A DNA stretch of 64,000 nt, taken from the NCBI RefSeq assembly GCF_018882155.1, contig NZ_JACVPA010000001.1:372001-436000 (forward strand). The letters are read 5' to 3'. Positions 43,180 to 55,259 of this stretch are shown piece by piece. Numbering within the stretch: position 1 is the first letter of the stretch; the number at the start of each line of letters is the position of its first letter. The translations under genes and the position numbers were made by a program. Below the pieces are notes generated by a model, which did no database searches, was not told where the DNA came from, and saw nothing but the letters and a program-made list of their open reading frames with translations. Source of the DNA: Polynucleobacter nymphae. GTDB lineage: Bacteria; Pseudomonadota; Gammaproteobacteria; Burkholderiales; Burkholderiaceae.

Positions 43180-45396
43180 TTACTTCGCTTGTGCTGCTTT
43201 TACTTTCAAACGCCAAGCATGTAGTAATGGTTCGGTATACCCATTTGGCTGCTCAAGACCCTTAAAGATCAGATCGCTTGCAGCTTGATAAGCATATGAA
43301 TCTTTGTAGTTTGGCATCATTGGCTTGTATAGAGGATCGCCTGCATTTTGCATATCAACAATACCAGCCATACGTTGCAAAGCTTCATTCACTTCTGCTT
43401 TAGTGACGTATTTATGCAGCAACCAGTTAGCAATATGCTGACTAGAAATACGCAATGTCGCACGATCTTCCATTAAACCTACGTTATAGATATCAGGTAC
43501 CTTAGAGCAACCAACACCTTGGTCAATCCAGCGAACCACGTAACCCAAAATACCTTGGCAATTATTATTCAGCGCTTCACGAATCTCTTCTTTTGTCCAA
43601 TCAGGATATAGGGCGATTGGCACAGTCAAGAGGTTATCCATTAAGGTCTCATACTCAGCTTTAGTGTCTTGTTTTTCCATGTCCTTTTGGATTTGCGCAA
43701 CGTTAACTTGGTGATAGTGCATTGCATGCAAAGTCGCTGCTGTGGGTGATGGCACCCAAGCTGTATTAGCTCCGGCTTGAGGGTGTGCAATTTTTTGCTC
43801 CACCATTTCTTTCATGAGATCTGGCGCAGGCCACATGCCCTTACCAATCTGTGCGCGGCCACGTAAGCCACAATCCAAGCCTGCTAATACGTTACGGCGT
43901 TCATACGCTCCAAACCATTTAGCGATCTTCATCCGCCCTTTGCGAACCATGGCACCGCCGTACATTCCGGTATGCATTTCATCGCCAGTGCGATCTAAGA
44001 ACCCGGTATTAATGAAGGCAACACGTGCGCCAGCAGCAGCAATGGCAGCTTTAATATTGACGCTCATACGACGCTCTTCGTCCATGATCCCTAATTTCAC
44101 AGTGTTCTCTGGCAAACCAAGTAATTTCTCAACCCGACCAAAGAGCTCACTAGCGAATGCTACTTCTTCTGGGCTATGCATTTTTGGCTTAACAATATAG
44201 ACAGAGCCTTTGCGTGTATTGCCAATAACTTGGCTCGCTGGGCGCTTAATGTCGTATAAAGCAATTAATACTGTCACTACTGCATCTAAGATACCTTCGT
44301 AGATTTCCTTACCTTCACTAGTAATGATGGCGGGGTTGGTCATCAGGTGACCAACGTTGCGAAGGAATAAGAGTGAGCGGCCATGTAGTGTCACCACGCC
44401 ATCTTTTGCGTTAACCGCACCAATACCTGCCGTGTATTTACGGTCTGGATTCAGTGTACGGGTAAAAGTTTTACCACCCTTACTGACTTCTTCAACTAAG
44501 GTTCCTTTGAGAATGCCTAACCAGTTCTCATAAGCCAGCACTTTATCGTCAGCATCAACCACTGCTACTGAATCTTCTAGGTCCAAAATGGTTGAAAGAG
44601 CAGCTTCTAGTACTACATCATTGACACCAGCTGGATCAGCCGCACCAATGGTTTTGGTCTTATCAATTTCGATATCAATATGAATACCGTTATTGCGTAG
44701 CAAAATAGATGATGGTGCAGCAGCATCGCCTTGATAGCCAACAAACTGTTTCTCATCAAGCAGACCAGTAGTACTGCCATCTTTTAATTTCACGGATAGT
44801 TTTTTATCTACGACGCTATATGCCACTACATCGCTGTATAAAGCTTTAGCTAAAGGAGCAGATTCATCTAAAAACTGACGCGCATAGGCAACTACCTTTG
44901 CACCACGAATCGGGTTATAAGCACCATCTTTATCGGCACCACCTTCTGTGGAGATAACATCGGTACCATAAAGGGCATCATACAAAGAGCCCCAACGGGC
45001 ATTGGCAGCGTTTAAGGCATAACGGGCATTGAGTACTGGTACGACAAGTTGAGGGCCGGCCTGGAGAGCCAGTTCATCATCTACGTTCTCCGTGGTAGCT
45101 AAAACAGTGTCAGGTACCTCATCGATATAGCCAATTTCTTTCAGGTGTTTACGATAGGCAGGCATATCCTTGATTGGACCTGGATTGGCTTTATGCCACT
45201 GATCTAAATCGGCCTGCAGGCGATCACGCTTAGCTAGCAATGCTTCATTTTTTGGGCTTAAGTCTTTAACGATCTCATCAAAACCTTTCCAAAAATCAGC
45301 GCTTTTAATGCCGGTACCTGGAAGTACTTTGTCTTCGATAAAACGGTAAAGCGGAGTTGCCACTTGAAGGCCATTGCAGGTAGTGCGCGCAGTCAT
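43180..45396 (-). CDS. glcB: Malate synthase G
   Basis: The 738-residue monomeric enzyme condenses glyoxylate and acetyl-CoA to malate. Family blocks are present: [41 protein letters not shown], the active-site region [16 protein letters not shown] with [12 protein letters not shown], and the C-terminal [18 protein letters not shown]. It is cytoplasmic. No isocitrate lyase or glycolate oxidase gene lies in the window, so the glyoxylate source is not shown. The gene has its own terminator. The gap to purA is 54 bp. Confidence 0.97.
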   Translation of the reverse strand: MTARTTCNGLQVATPLYRFIEDKVLPGTGIKSADFWKGFDEIVKDLSPKNEALLAKRDRLQADLDQWHKANPGPIKDMPAYRKHLKEIGYIDEVPDTVLATTENVDDELALQAGPQLVVPVLNARYALNAANARWGSLYDALYGTDVISTEGGADKDGAYNPIRGAKVVAYARQFLDESAPLAKALYSDVVAYSVVDKKLSVKLKDGSTTGLLDEKQFVGYQGDAAAPSSILLRNNGIHIDIEIDKTKTIGAADPAGVNDVVLEAALSTILDLEDSVAVVDADDKVLAYENWLGILKGTLVEEVSKGGKTFTRTLNPDRKYTAGIGAVNAKDGVVTLHGRSLLFLRNVGHLMTNPAIITSEGKEIYEGILDAVVTVLIALYDIKRPASQVIGNTRKGSVYIVKPKMHSPEEVAFASELFGRVEKLLGLPENTVKLGIMDEERRMSVNIKAAIAAAGARVAFINTGFLDRTGDEMHTGMYGGAMVRKGRMKIAKWFGAYERRNVLAGLDCGLRGRAQIGKGMWPAPDLMKEMVEQKIAHPQAGANTAWVPSPTAATLHAMHYHQVNVAQIQKDMEKQDTKAEYETLMDNLLTVPIALYPDWTKEEIREALNNNCQGILGYVVRWIDQGVGCSKVPDIYNVGLMEDRATLRISSQHIANWLLHKYVTKAEVNEALQRMAGIVDMQNAGDPLYKPMMPNYKDSYAYQAASDLIFKGLEQPNGYTEPLLHAWRLKVKAAQAK

Positions 45397-45450
45397 GTTG
45401 ATATTTTCTTAAGCAAAAGTGAATAAATTAAGTAAAGGAATTATTTTCCA

Positions 45451-46812
<1,362 letters not shown>

Positions 46813-46847
46813 TTACAAAATAGGTTAAAAAGTCTGCTTGCTTTACT

Positions 46848-48008
46848 TTATTTTTTCTTTACTTCCCAAGAGCTGCCCTGCTTTACCAGCTCTCGATCAC
46901 ATTCATATTCGGCTGCCTCTACTTTTTCACCAGCCATCGCCTGAATCACTACTTCACCAGAATCACGTAAGGCTGCAATCGCTTTACTTAAGGCAGCATC
47001 TTCAAGCCATGGAGCAAGGATGGCTAACTTACGTACCTTCAGTGGTGAGAGGTTAGCTAAAGTCAATAGATCTAATGAAAAACCAGTTGCAGGACGTGAG
47101 CGGCCAAAGGCCTGACCGACATGGTCATAGCGCCCGCCTCTAGCGATTGGCTGAGGCAGTTTGTCTACATAAACAGCGAACATCACACCGCTGTGATATT
47201 GATAACCACGCAAGTCTGCCAAATCAATACTGAGCTCTAAGCCACTTGATGCACTCACCGCAGCAACTAAGCGCTCGAGATCTGCCAATGCTTGATCAAT
47301 TGCAGCATGCTTAGGTAATATTTTTTTAGCCCTTGCTAACACTTCTGCACAAGGACCATTGAGCTCAGTGAGAGCCATCAGCGCTTCACTAGTTTTAGTT
47401 GGCACGCTTGCCGCCCATTGAGTCAGGCGCGGACGATCTTTAGTCTGCAATAAGCTGTATAAGGTTTCAGTCGTCTCTTTATCCAACTTCTGGTCAGCCA
47501 AAATACCATTCAAAATGCCAGCGTGAGATAGATCAAGGTAAACCTTGTCTAAGAGCGCAATTGAAAGTGTTTTGAGCAATAAAGTGATCGCTTCAAAGTC
47601 AGCTTCCCAGGTAGCACAACCATAAATCTCTGCGCCCAATTGCAAATCTTCACGTGCAGAGCTACCTACTGGTGTGCGAGCGTGTGCGACAGAGCCGGCA
47701 TAGCAAAGACGGGTCACTCCAGTGCGATTTAATAAGTGCGCATCAATACGCGCCACTTGCGGCGTTATATCGGCACGCAAGCCCAGGGTGCGTCCTGACA
47801 TCTGATCTACTAACTTAAAGGTTTGGAGATTGAGATCTGAACCAGTGCCAGTCAATAAAGAATCCAAGAACTCCAAAATAGGAGGGGCAACTAGTTCATA
47901 GCCATAGGTTTGATACAAATCTAAGATTGCACGACGCAAAATCTCTACCTTGCGAGCTTGCGCTGGCAAAACGTCTGCAATATCTTCAGGAAGCAACCAG
48001 CGATTCAT
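46848..48008 (-). CDS. hisZ: ATP phosphoribosyltransferase regulatory subunit HisZ
   Basis: The 386-residue protein is a HisS paralog without tRNA-charging function that activates the short form of HisG in the first step of histidine synthesis. It has the class II aminoacyl-tRNA-synthetase-like core: WLLPEDIADVLPAQARKVE, DLYQTYGYELVAPPILEFLDSL, LRADITPQVARI and ARGGRYDHVGQAFGRSRPATGFSLDL. It lacks the C-terminal anticodon-binding domain in normal form. Position between hflC and purA is the usual one in betaproteobacteria. Confidence 0.93.
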   Translation of the reverse strand: MNRWLLPEDIADVLPAQARKVEILRRAILDLYQTYGYELVAPPILEFLDSLLTGTGSDLNLQTFKLVDQMSGRTLGLRADITPQVARIDAHLLNRTGVTRLCYAGSVAHARTPVGSSAREDLQLGAEIYGCATWEADFEAITLLLKTLSIALLDKVYLDLSHAGILNGILADQKLDKETTETLYSLLQTKDRPRLTQWAASVPTKTSEALMALTELNGPCAEVLARAKKILPKHAAIDQALADLERLVAAVSASSGLELSIDLADLRGYQYHSGVMFAVYVDKLPQPIARGGRYDHVGQAFGRSRPATGFSLDLLTLANLSPLKVRKLAILAPWLEDAALSKAIAALRDSGEVVIQAMAGEKVEAAEYECDRELVKQGSSWEVKKK

Positions 48009-48028
48009 GATCTAGACAATTTACTTTC

Positions 48029-48898
48029 TTATTTTTTGTGCAGGAACTTGAAGAACTCGCCGTTAGGTTCGACCACCATGATGTCTTTCTTATCTTTGAA
48101 AGAGCTACGATAGGCTTCCAAGCTTTGATAGAACTGGGCAAACTGTGGATCACGTCCAAATGCCTCAGCATATAGCGCTGTCGCCTTCGCGTCCCCTGCA
48201 CCTTTAATCTTTTGGGCATCACGATAGGCTTCTGCCAAAATCGTATCGCGTTGACGCTCTGCATTGGCCCGAATCTTGTCAGACTCAGCGGCGCCCGTTG
48301 AGCGCAATTCATTAGCGACCCGCTTACGCTCAGCCTCCATACGGCGATATACCGAATCGCTAATCTCAGCCAAGAGATCTACGCGCTTTAAACGCACATC
48401 CACAATCTCTACGCCAATATCAGCTGCATCATCAGCCACTTTCTTGCGAATACCCTGCATGACCTCTTCACGCTGATCAGAAATCAACTCGCGTACAGTG
48501 CGCTTAGTGAACTCTTCATTCAAAGCAGAACGCACTAACTGGGTTAAGCGATCTTGCGCTAAGCGCTCATCACCCTTGAAGCTAATAAAGAACTTGCGAG
48601 GGTCAACAATACGCCATTTCACATACGAATCTACTAAGAGATTCTTCTTTTCTGCAGTAATAAAGCGCTCTGCCTCTGGATTATCAATTGTTAGAATGCG
48701 ACGATCAAAGAAGCGCACGTTTTCAAATGGGGATGGCAGCTTCACGCGTAAGCCAGGAGTTTCAATCACGCGCACGATCTGCCCGAAAGAGAATACAACC
48801 GCAAATTTACGTTGATCAACAATAAAAATACTAGACGACAGTACATAGATCAAAGCAACGAAGGCGATGCCTGCAGCTATTAAACGATTTGCACTCAT
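48029..48898 (-). CDS. hflC: HflC, modulator of FtsH protease
   Basis: The 289-residue SPFH-domain protein has an N-terminal membrane anchor (LIAAGIAFVALIYVLSSSIF) and a periplasmic band-7 domain (KFAVVFSFGQIVRVIETPGL, VDVRLKRVDLLAEISDSVYRRM) with a long coiled-coil-forming helix. Together with HflK it forms a cage around FtsH in the inner membrane. It overlaps the hflK stop by 1 bp, showing tight coupling. Confidence 0.95.
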   Translation of the reverse strand: MSANRLIAAGIAFVALIYVLSSSIFIVDQRKFAVVFSFGQIVRVIETPGLRVKLPSPFENVRFFDRRILTIDNPEAERFITAEKKNLLVDSYVKWRIVDPRKFFISFKGDERLAQDRLTQLVRSALNEEFTKRTVRELISDQREEVMQGIRKKVADDAADIGVEIVDVRLKRVDLLAEISDSVYRRMEAERKRVANELRSTGAAESDKIRANAERQRDTILAEAYRDAQKIKGAGDAKATALYAEAFGRDPQFAQFYQSLEAYRSSFKDKKDIMVVEPNGEFFKFLHKK

Positions 48899-50424
48899 TA
48901 TCTAGGGTCCCGATCACGACTACGGAAACCATCGCGCTTATCGAGAGAGCGATCGTTACTATTGTTTACTGCAGGCGCTGAATTTATTGAGCTCCCACTT
49001 GTGTTGGGAGATGGATTATTTATTCCGGTTGCGCCACCTACTGTCACACTTCCAGTCGGAGTAGATGTACTCGTTTGATTCACTTGAGAGCTGGCTGCCT
49101 GTGCACTTTCTGCGCTAACTTGAGCAACAATCTTATCTAGTGGCAAATACAAAAGGCTATTACTCTTGGTTGTGTCCACCAAAATCTTGGTGACATTGTT
49201 ATACATCTCGCGCATGCTATCGATGTACATCCGATCACGCGTTACTTGCGGCGCTTTGGAATACTCCACTAATATTTGTTTGAAGCGAGTAGCGTCACCT
49301 TCAGCAGTGGCCATCACTCTAGCCTTATAGCCTTCAGCCTCTTGAATTAAACGGGCTGCAGTACCTTTAGCGCGTGGAATGATGTCATTAGCATAGGCCT
49401 GACCTTCGCTCTTCAAGCGCTCCTGATCTTGGCCAGCTTTTACCGCATCGTCAAATGCAGCTTGGACCTGCTCAGGTGGCTGCACGTTTTGTACAGTCAC
49501 ACTAGTCACGAAAATACCACTCTTATAGCTATCTAATATCTTCTGAATCGAGTTTGCTAAATCAATACCAATTTTTTCGCGTCCTTCGTAGAGCACGGTG
49601 TCCATCTTGCTACGAGCAACAATTTCACGAACGGAGGTTTCAGCAGCTTGTATCACTGCAGCATCTGGATCACGATTGTTAAATAAATAATCGGTTGGAT
49701 CTTTTAAGCGATATTGCACAGCAAAGCGTACGTCGATAATGTTTTCATCTTCGGTAAGCATCGAAGAATCTTTTTGATTCGTTGCCTTAATCAATACCGG
49801 GCGACCCACTTCAACAGAGCGAACGCCAGAAAGATTTACTGTTTCATCCGACTGAATTGGCCAAGGCATACGCCAGTTGATACCTGGCCTAGCAGTATCA
49901 GCGTATTTACCAAAGGTCAAAACCACGCCAGCCTGACCTTCTTGAATGATGAAAAAGCCACTGCAAATCCAAATGAAAAAGAAAACTGCTGCACCAATCA
50001 GGATGCTAGCCTTAGAACTGAATGGATTGGTGAAATTGAAGTTTGGCGCACTCATACCGCCATTGCCGCCACCGCCACCATTGCCGCCGCCGCGCTGTGA
50101 TGGCGGAGGAATATCAGTGCTATTGGGTTTATTCGCTGGCTGGCTGGGTGAACCGTCTGGTTTTTTCTTGCCGCCAAAGATGCCAGCAATTCTGTCATTG
50201 AAATCACGCCAGAGCTCATCCAAATCTGGAGGGCCGCCTGGCTTAGTTGGTGAATTCGTTGGTGAATTCGTTGGTGCAGTTTCTGTCGGCTTATTCGTAT
50301 CCGGATCTACTTTTGGAGCTTGATCACTACCCTGCCCATCTTTAGCATCTTTGGAACCGCTGTTGTGGCTATTGCCCCAGCCTGGATCATTGACCGAAAA
50401 GAGGTCGAGAAATTTACGCATCAT
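48898..50424 (-). CDS. hflK: HflK, modulator of FtsH protease
   Basis: The 508-residue protein has a low-complexity Asn/Pro/Gly N-terminus (about 1-130, with repeated TNSPTNSPT and GGNGGGGGNGG), one membrane helix (about 140-160, ILIGAAVFFFIWICSGFFII), an SPFH/band-7 domain (VVLTFGKYADTARPGINWRMPWP) and a Ser/Thr/Asn-rich tail. It is longer than E. coli HflK (419) mainly because of both tails. With HflC it controls FtsH in the inner membrane. Its start overlaps the hflX 3' end by 11 bp. Confidence 0.95.
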   Translation of the reverse strand: MMRKFLDLFSVNDPGWGNSHNSGSKDAKDGQGSDQAPKVDPDTNKPTETAPTNSPTNSPTKPGGPPDLDELWRDFNDRIAGIFGGKKKPDGSPSQPANKPNSTDIPPPSQRGGGNGGGGGNGGMSAPNFNFTNPFSSKASILIGAAVFFFIWICSGFFIIQEGQAGVVLTFGKYADTARPGINWRMPWPIQSDETVNLSGVRSVEVGRPVLIKATNQKDSSMLTEDENIIDVRFAVQYRLKDPTDYLFNNRDPDAAVIQAAETSVREIVARSKMDTVLYEGREKIGIDLANSIQKILDSYKSGIFVTSVTVQNVQPPEQVQAAFDDAVKAGQDQERLKSEGQAYANDIIPRAKGTAARLIQEAEGYKARVMATAEGDATRFKQILVEYSKAPQVTRDRMYIDSMREMYNNVTKILVDTTKSNSLLYLPLDKIVAQVSAESAQAASSQVNQTSTSTPTGSVTVGGATGINNPSPNTSGSSINSAPAVNNSNDRSLDKRDGFRSRDRDPR

Positions 50425-51577
50425 TAGAAAAATAGCTTCGGTTTGGGATCGGATTAAATTCAGCAGTATCTGGTCGTTCGGGTAAGGGTTCTAAAAACTC
50501 GTCCGGGGCCAATTGCTTCTTGGCACGGTTGTGCTCAACCCTTATTCTATCAGTCATTTGCGAGCATTCAGCCAAGGCCGCGCGGAGCAAATCAAGACCT
50601 AGGCCTGTTCTGGCAGACAGGAAAACCTGGCCAGGAAAGCCCTGCCCATCTCGCTCTAAAACTGCCCCGCGGGTAAAGGTTTGAGGCATCTGGTCAATCT
50701 TGTTCATTACCTCAATCCGAGGGATCTGATCTGCCCCAATTTCTTCCAAAACCGCCTCAACTTCAGCCTTCTGCTCCCGAGCTACTGGGCTGCAGGCATC
50801 AATAACATGCAAAATCAGATCAGCATGGATGGTTTCATCCAAAGTAGCCCTAAAAGCCTCAACCAGCTGATGAGGCAGATCGCGGATGAATCCCACGGTA
50901 TCGGAGACCACAATCGAACCCACCCCCTCCAAATGCACTTTTCTAGAGGTGGTATCTAAAGTGGCGAAAAGTTGGTCAGCAGCATAAGTCCCTGCTTTCG
51001 TTAGGGCATTAAATAAAGTCGACTTGCCAGCATTGGTATAGCCCACCAGAGAAACAGAGAACACATCCTTTCGATTGCGCGCCCTTCTCTGCGTTCTTTG
51101 TTGGCGTTGGAGTTTCTCGAGCTCATTCTCTAAACGCTTCGCTTTCGTTGCTAGCATACGGCGGTCTAGCTCCATCTGGGTTTCACCTGGACCGCCACGC
51201 ACACCAATACCGCCACGTTGACGCTCCAAGTGACTCCAAGCTCTTACTAAGCGAGACATGCGATAGCGCACTTGCGCTAACTCGACTTGAGTTTTACCAA
51301 TGTGACTTTGCGCTCTTTGACTAAAGATATCTAGAATCAAGCCCGTGCGATCCATCACATGACGGTCAAGGTGACGTTCTAAGTTGCGCTGCTGCGTTGG
51401 AGAAAGTGGATGATTGAAGATCGCAAGCTCTGCGTTCTGCTCTTCCATCACGCGCTTGAGTTCGTTTACTTTTCCAGAGCCAATATATAAAGCCGGATCT
51501 GTTCTGCCTTTACGGGCAATGACACTAGCTGTGGGAATGGAGCCAGCGCTATCAGCCAAGAGACTGAGTTCAGCCAT
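50414..51577 (-). CDS. hflX: GTPase HflX
   Basis: The 387-residue GTPase splits or rescues ribosomes under stress in known bacteria. It has the HflX N-terminal domain (LYIGSGKVNELKRVMEEQNAELAIFNH), a coiled linker with GGPGETQMELDRR, and a GTPase domain with SLVGYTNAGKSTLFN, DTVGFIRDLPHQLVEAF and NKID. The first ATG is at 51577, but the frame upstream to 51655 codes for conserved family sequence (RAVLVGVDTGREDFADS), so the real start is probably a CTG at 51655, overlapping the hfq stop. No ATG, GTG or TTG exists there in frame. Confidence 0.93.
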   Translation of the reverse strand: MAELSLLADSAGSIPTASVIARKGRTDPALYIGSGKVNELKRVMEEQNAELAIFNHPLSPTQQRNLERHLDRHVMDRTGLILDIFSQRAQSHIGKTQVELAQVRYRMSRLVRAWSHLERQRGGIGVRGGPGETQMELDRRMLATKAKRLENELEKLQRQQRTQRRARNRKDVFSVSLVGYTNAGKSTLFNALTKAGTYAADQLFATLDTTSRKVHLEGVGSIVVSDTVGFIRDLPHQLVEAFRATLDETIHADLILHVIDACSPVAREQKAEVEAVLEEIGADQIPRIEVMNKIDQMPQTFTRGAVLERDGQGFPGQVFLSARTGLGLDLLRAALAECSQMTDRIRVEHNRAKKQLAPDEFLEPLPERPDTAEFNPIPNRSYFSNDA

Positions 51578-51647
51578 GCTATCTGCAAAATCTTCGCGTC
51601 CCGTATCAACACCAACGAGGACGGCGCGTGCCGCATCTACTCCAGTT

Positions 51648-51902
51648 TTATACAGGGGCGCCTTCTTCTATGCGGAAGTCAATCGCACGCGCTGGGACAA
51701 TCGTAGAGATTGCATGTTTGTAAACCATCTGCGTTACCGTATTGCGTAATAGCACGACGTATTGATCAAAGGATTCAATATTGCCTTGCAATTTAATACC
51801 ATTAACGAGATAGATCGAGACAGGAATGTGCTCTTTGCGCAAGGCATTCAGAAATGGATCCTGTAGTAATTGAATTTTGTTGGTATTCATACTGCTCCTC
51901 AT
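51648..51902 (-). CDS. hfq: RNA chaperone Hfq
   Basis: The 84-residue protein is Hfq, the hexameric Sm-like chaperone that pairs small RNAs with mRNAs. Sm1 ([28 protein letters not shown]) and Sm2 ([21 protein letters not shown]) motifs are intact, including the YKHA proximal-face motif. GAGGAG lies before the ATG. It sits in the usual der-hfq-hflX order, with its own likely promoter in the gap after der. The predicted small RNA at 34550 could be a client (inference). Confidence 0.98.
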   Translation of the reverse strand: MRSSMNTNKIQLLQDPFLNALRKEHIPVSIYLVNGIKLQGNIESFDQYVVLLRNTVTQMVYKHAISTIVPARAIDFRIEEGAPV

Positions 51903-51988
51903 TTGTTTTGTAATTAGGGAGTCTTGCTTTTTTTGATGAAATAAAACTTTTAAAAAGTACTGCTATCGAATCTTCTATATTGAGCCCA

Positions 51989-51994
51989 ATTATA
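51989..51994 (-). promoter_or_regulatory. Candidate -10 box for hfq
   Basis: A perfect TATAAT (minus strand) in the 110-bp gap between der and hfq, about 87 bp upstream of the hfq ATG. The -35 region is weak. Confidence 0.4.
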
Positions 51995-52012
51995 AAAAAA
52001 TCAAGCCCAAAA

Positions 52013-53377
52013 TCACCGCTTTTTACCTTTTTTTCCCTTATCCGCATCTACGTAGGGGTTTTTAGCGGTATTCATCTGAATTCTCAAAGGGGTGCCGCGT
52101 AATTTGAAGACATCCCTAAAGCGCCCTTCTAAGTAACGCTTATAGCTATCCGTTACGCCACTTAATGATGTTCCATGAATCACCACAATTGGAGGGTTCA
52201 TGCCCCCTTGGTGGGCATAGCGCAATTTTGGACGGCCCATACCAACCCGTTTAGGTTGCTGGTGCTCAATGGCCTCTTGCAAAATACGCGTCAAGCGTGG
52301 GGTTGGTAATTTCGCCATTGCAGCAGCATAGGCAGAATCCACATCTTTAAATAACTCTTTGAGACCTGTACCTTTTTTAGCAGAGATCGGGTGTACGTTT
52401 GCAAAATCCAAGAAACGCAATTTTTGCGCAATCTCCAAACGAGCACGTTCTTTAACATAGGTGTCAATGCCGTCCCACTTGTTAACGGCAACAACTAATG
52501 CGCGGCCTGCTTCAACAATAAATCCTGCAATGTGTGCATCTTGCTCAGAGATATCTTGCTGCGCATCAAGCATCAAAATCACGACATTGCAGTCTGCAAT
52601 CGCTTGCAATGTTTTCACCACTGAGAATTTCTCAATTGCCTCAAACACTTTGCCACGACGACGCAAACCTGCTGTATCCACTAGGATGTATGGTTTGCCA
52701 TTGCGCTCAAAAGGCACTTCGATCGCATCACGAGTCGTGCCTGGCATATCAAATGCAATTACCCGCTCTTCACCGATCAACTTATTAATCAGCGTGGATT
52801 TACCTACGTTTGGACGACCCACTACCGCAATCTTCATTGGGCGATTTGGATCGTTTACTAATTCTTCTTCGTCAGGCTCTGCAATTCCTAATGAATCTAG
52901 GGCGTCATCGATCAGTCCACGAACACCATCGCCGTGCGCAGAGGAAATTGGGAATGGCTCACCTAAACCAAGTTCATGAAAGTCTGCAGTAACAATGCCG
53001 GATTGCATGCCTTCAGTTTTATTCACTGCCAAAATGGTTGGGCGACCGGTCTTGCGTAAGAAGTCAGCAATGACGCGATCTTGTGGCGCCATCCCTAAGC
53101 GGCCATCGACCAAGAAAATCACAATGTCAGACTCCGCTACTGCTTGCTTAGTCTGTTTTGCCATCTCCGCAACAATGCCAGTTTTGGCAACAGGCTCAAA
53201 ACCGCCGGTATCTACGCAAATAAAGGCGCGTTCGCCAATGCGGCCCTTGCCGTAATGGCGATCTCTTGTTAGGCCGGAAAAATCTGCCACCAATGCATCG
53301 CGAGAACGCGTCAGGCGATTAAAGAGGGTCGACTTCCCAACATTGGGGCGGCCGACGATAGTGATGACCGGATTCAT
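52013..53377 (-). CDS. der: Ribosome biogenesis GTPase Der (EngA)
   Basis: The 454-residue protein has two tandem GTPase domains, each with a [11 protein letters not shown]-loop (near residues 8 and 187), NKTEG and NKWDG base-recognition motifs, and a C-terminal KH-like domain ending in a Lys-rich tail (KGKKGKKR). Der is needed for 50S subunit maturation. Its start overlaps the bamB stop by 4 bp (ATGA). Confidence 0.97.
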   Translation of the reverse strand: MNPVITIVGRPNVGKSTLFNRLTRSRDALVADFSGLTRDRHYGKGRIGERAFICVDTGGFEPVAKTGIVAEMAKQTKQAVAESDIVIFLVDGRLGMAPQDRVIADFLRKTGRPTILAVNKTEGMQSGIVTADFHELGLGEPFPISSAHGDGVRGLIDDALDSLGIAEPDEEELVNDPNRPMKIAVVGRPNVGKSTLINKLIGEERVIAFDMPGTTRDAIEVPFERNGKPYILVDTAGLRRRGKVFEAIEKFSVVKTLQAIADCNVVILMLDAQQDISEQDAHIAGFIVEAGRALVVAVNKWDGIDTYVKERARLEIAQKLRFLDFANVHPISAKKGTGLKELFKDVDSAYAAAMAKLPTPRLTRILQEAIEHQQPKRVGMGRPKLRYAHQGGMNPPIVVIHGTSLSGVTDSYKRYLEGRFRDVFKLRGTPLRIQMNTAKNPYVDADKGKKGKKR

Positions 53378-54540
53378 TTAGGACTGTAGGCCGCGATTTT
53401 GCCACCCTGAGACTGAACCAAGATGAGTCCGCCTACTGCAATCGGAGCAGCGGAAATTGGATTACTGTCGTGACGAATACGCGCGATGATGTCACCATTT
53501 GCCTGGTTCAATGCATGAACATAGCCTTGAGCATCACCTAATAGGAGAACTTTTCCAATTGCTAATGATTCACCTACATCACGATAGGAGAGTTTGGTAT
53601 TTTCCCAAACCTGCGTACCATCTTTAGTTGCAAATGCAGTCACATAGGATTTTTCATTGGCTGAGAAAACCATTTCTAGACTTTGAGCAGTACCGGTATA
53701 GCTTGAGTAGTCTTTGAACCAAAGTAAGTTCCCAGTGCGTGCCTGGCCGCAACCAACACGACCCTGATACGAGACTGCGCAGACGATGTCCCCATCCATA
53801 CTAGGCTTAGCAGTCACATCATTCAAGCGCTCAATTTCTGAGAAGCCTTTAGGAAATGACACTGGGGTTTCCCACACTAATCCACCGTTAGCTATTGCAA
53901 TCATGCCAAAGCGCCCACCTGCAAAGCCAGTCACAATCACTTCATTGCCAATAGCCAGCATGCCGTAACCAACACGCAATGACAATGCAGATTGTTGACG
54001 CTGATAAACCCACTTACGAGCACCTGTTTGTGCGTCTAAGCCAATAAAACGATTATCGAGTGCTCTCACAACCACAATTCCACCAGCAACAATGGGCTCG
54101 CTCAAGACTTCACTGTTAACACTGACTTTCCATAGCTGTTTGCCAGTATCGTCATATGCGTAGACAGTGCCTCGGGTGCTCACAGCAACCGTTGTGCGGC
54201 CGTCAGAGCCAGGACCAATAGATAGGCGTTCAGGAACAGAAGCCTCCCATAACTTGTTACCAGAAGCTAATTCAATCTTGACCAAATTGCCACGATGTGA
54301 AGCAGCATAGACGGCATCCCCTGCCACTACTGGATGAAAGTTGAAGCCTTCAGAAGAGCCAACGCTAGTTGACCATACCGCTTGCATATCAAACTGATTT
54401 GTCACTGCCGCTAATTCAGAAGGCTTGCGAACGCGAGAGCTGCCACCACAAGCAACTAGTGCAGTAGCAAGAACGCCTACAAGGATAGTGCTGCCAGCAA
54501 CTCTTACTAAGCGCTTCATTCTATTAATCTTGACAGTCAT
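53374..54540 (-). CDS. bamB: Outer membrane assembly lipoprotein BamB
   Basis: The 388-residue lipoprotein has a lipobox ALVAC (lipidated Cys near residue 31) and a PQQ-type eight-bladed beta-propeller with repeated blocks such as [36 protein letters not shown] and [17 protein letters not shown]. It is part of the BAM complex that inserts outer-membrane proteins. The ATG at 54540 overlaps the yfgM stop by 1 bp; a second in-frame ATG at 54519 gives a more typical signal peptide ([20 protein letters not shown]). der follows with a 4-bp overlap. Confidence 0.95.
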   Translation of the reverse strand: MTVKINRMKRLVRVAGSTILVGVLATALVACGGSSRVRKPSELAAVTNQFDMQAVWSTSVGSSEGFNFHPVVAGDAVYAASHRGNLVKIELASGNKLWEASVPERLSIGPGSDGRTTVAVSTRGTVYAYDDTGKQLWKVSVNSEVLSEPIVAGGIVVVRALDNRFIGLDAQTGARKWVYQRQQSALSLRVGYGMLAIGNEVIVTGFAGGRFGMIAIANGGLVWETPVSFPKGFSEIERLNDVTAKPSMDGDIVCAVSYQGRVGCGQARTGNLLWFKDYSSYTGTAQSLEMVFSANEKSYVTAFATKDGTQVWENTKLSYRDVGESLAIGKVLLLGDAQGYVHALNQANGDIIARIRHDSNPISAAPIAVGGLILVQSQGGKIAAYSPK

Positions 54541-55199
54541 TACTGTGCTACCCCTCCAACTGCATCCAACTTCACCTTCAAGAGACGGCGCGCCTCTTCA
54601 GGAAACTCTTTAGCTTGGTTTAATGTCTTCCATGCATCTTCATAGCTTTTTTTAGCTTCAGCATTTTTCTTCTGCGCTAAATACCAATCACCACGACGCT
54701 CTAACCACAATGCTTCAAAGCCAGCAACCGGCGTTTCTTTTAAGATTTGATCCGCTTCGGCAAAATCTTTTTCAGCGCCCTGCTCAATTAACTGAGTGAC
54801 TAGGCGTAATTTTGCTAGCGCCAAGTAGCCATCATTAGATGCATTCTTGGCGGCCCAACGAAGATAGTCGATAGCCTTAGCGTTATCACCAGCATCTGCA
54901 GCAATACGTGCAGCAATCAAGCTAGACATCGGAGCATACGGTGTACGAGCAAAATCTTTTTGCAAATCATTGGCAGCGCGCAAGGTCTGCTCTTGATCGC
55001 CTTTGGCAACTGCACTGATCATCGTTTCATACAGCTTAGATGCCTCTAGAGCCTGTCTATTAAGCCACCATCCATAAGTATTGTAAGCAGCATAGGCAAA
55101 CAAGACGACAGTCAGTACCCCAGTAATCAGATTACGGTACTTTTGCCAAAATGCTTTGAGTTGGTCTAACTGTTCTTGTTCTTCTAGATCTAAAGGCAT
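54540..55199 (-). CDS. yfgM: YfgM-like tetratricopeptide protein (ancillary SecYEG factor)
   Basis: The 219-residue protein has an N-terminal cytoplasmic stretch (MPLDLEEQEQLDQLKAFWQKY), one membrane helix (about 23-45, LITGVLTVVLFAYAAYNTYGW) and a periplasmic TPR region (ALAKLRLVTQLIEQGAEKDFA). This is the YfgM/DUF2133 architecture; in E. coli YfgM works with PpiD at the SecYEG translocon. It is in the standard hisS-yfgM-bamB-der order. Confidence 0.93.
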   Translation of the reverse strand: MPLDLEEQEQLDQLKAFWQKYRNLITGVLTVVLFAYAAYNTYGWWLNRQALEASKLYETMISAVAKGDQEQTLRAANDLQKDFARTPYAPMSSLIAARIAADAGDNAKAIDYLRWAAKNASNDGYLALAKLRLVTQLIEQGAEKDFAEADQILKETPVAGFEALWLERRGDWYLAQKKNAEAKKSYEDAWKTLNQAKEFPEEARRLLKVKLDAVGGVAQ

Positions 55200-55259
55200 G
55201 TGAATCCAAGCTAATTAATAAGTGGTTTATTGCTATTAAATGCAACCAATAGACCCATT

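Noticed and set aside
52461..52979. A 172-codon plus-strand open frame opposite der
   Set aside because: It is antisense to a clear Der protein, Ser/Thr-rich in the way antisense frames are, and has no ribosome site.
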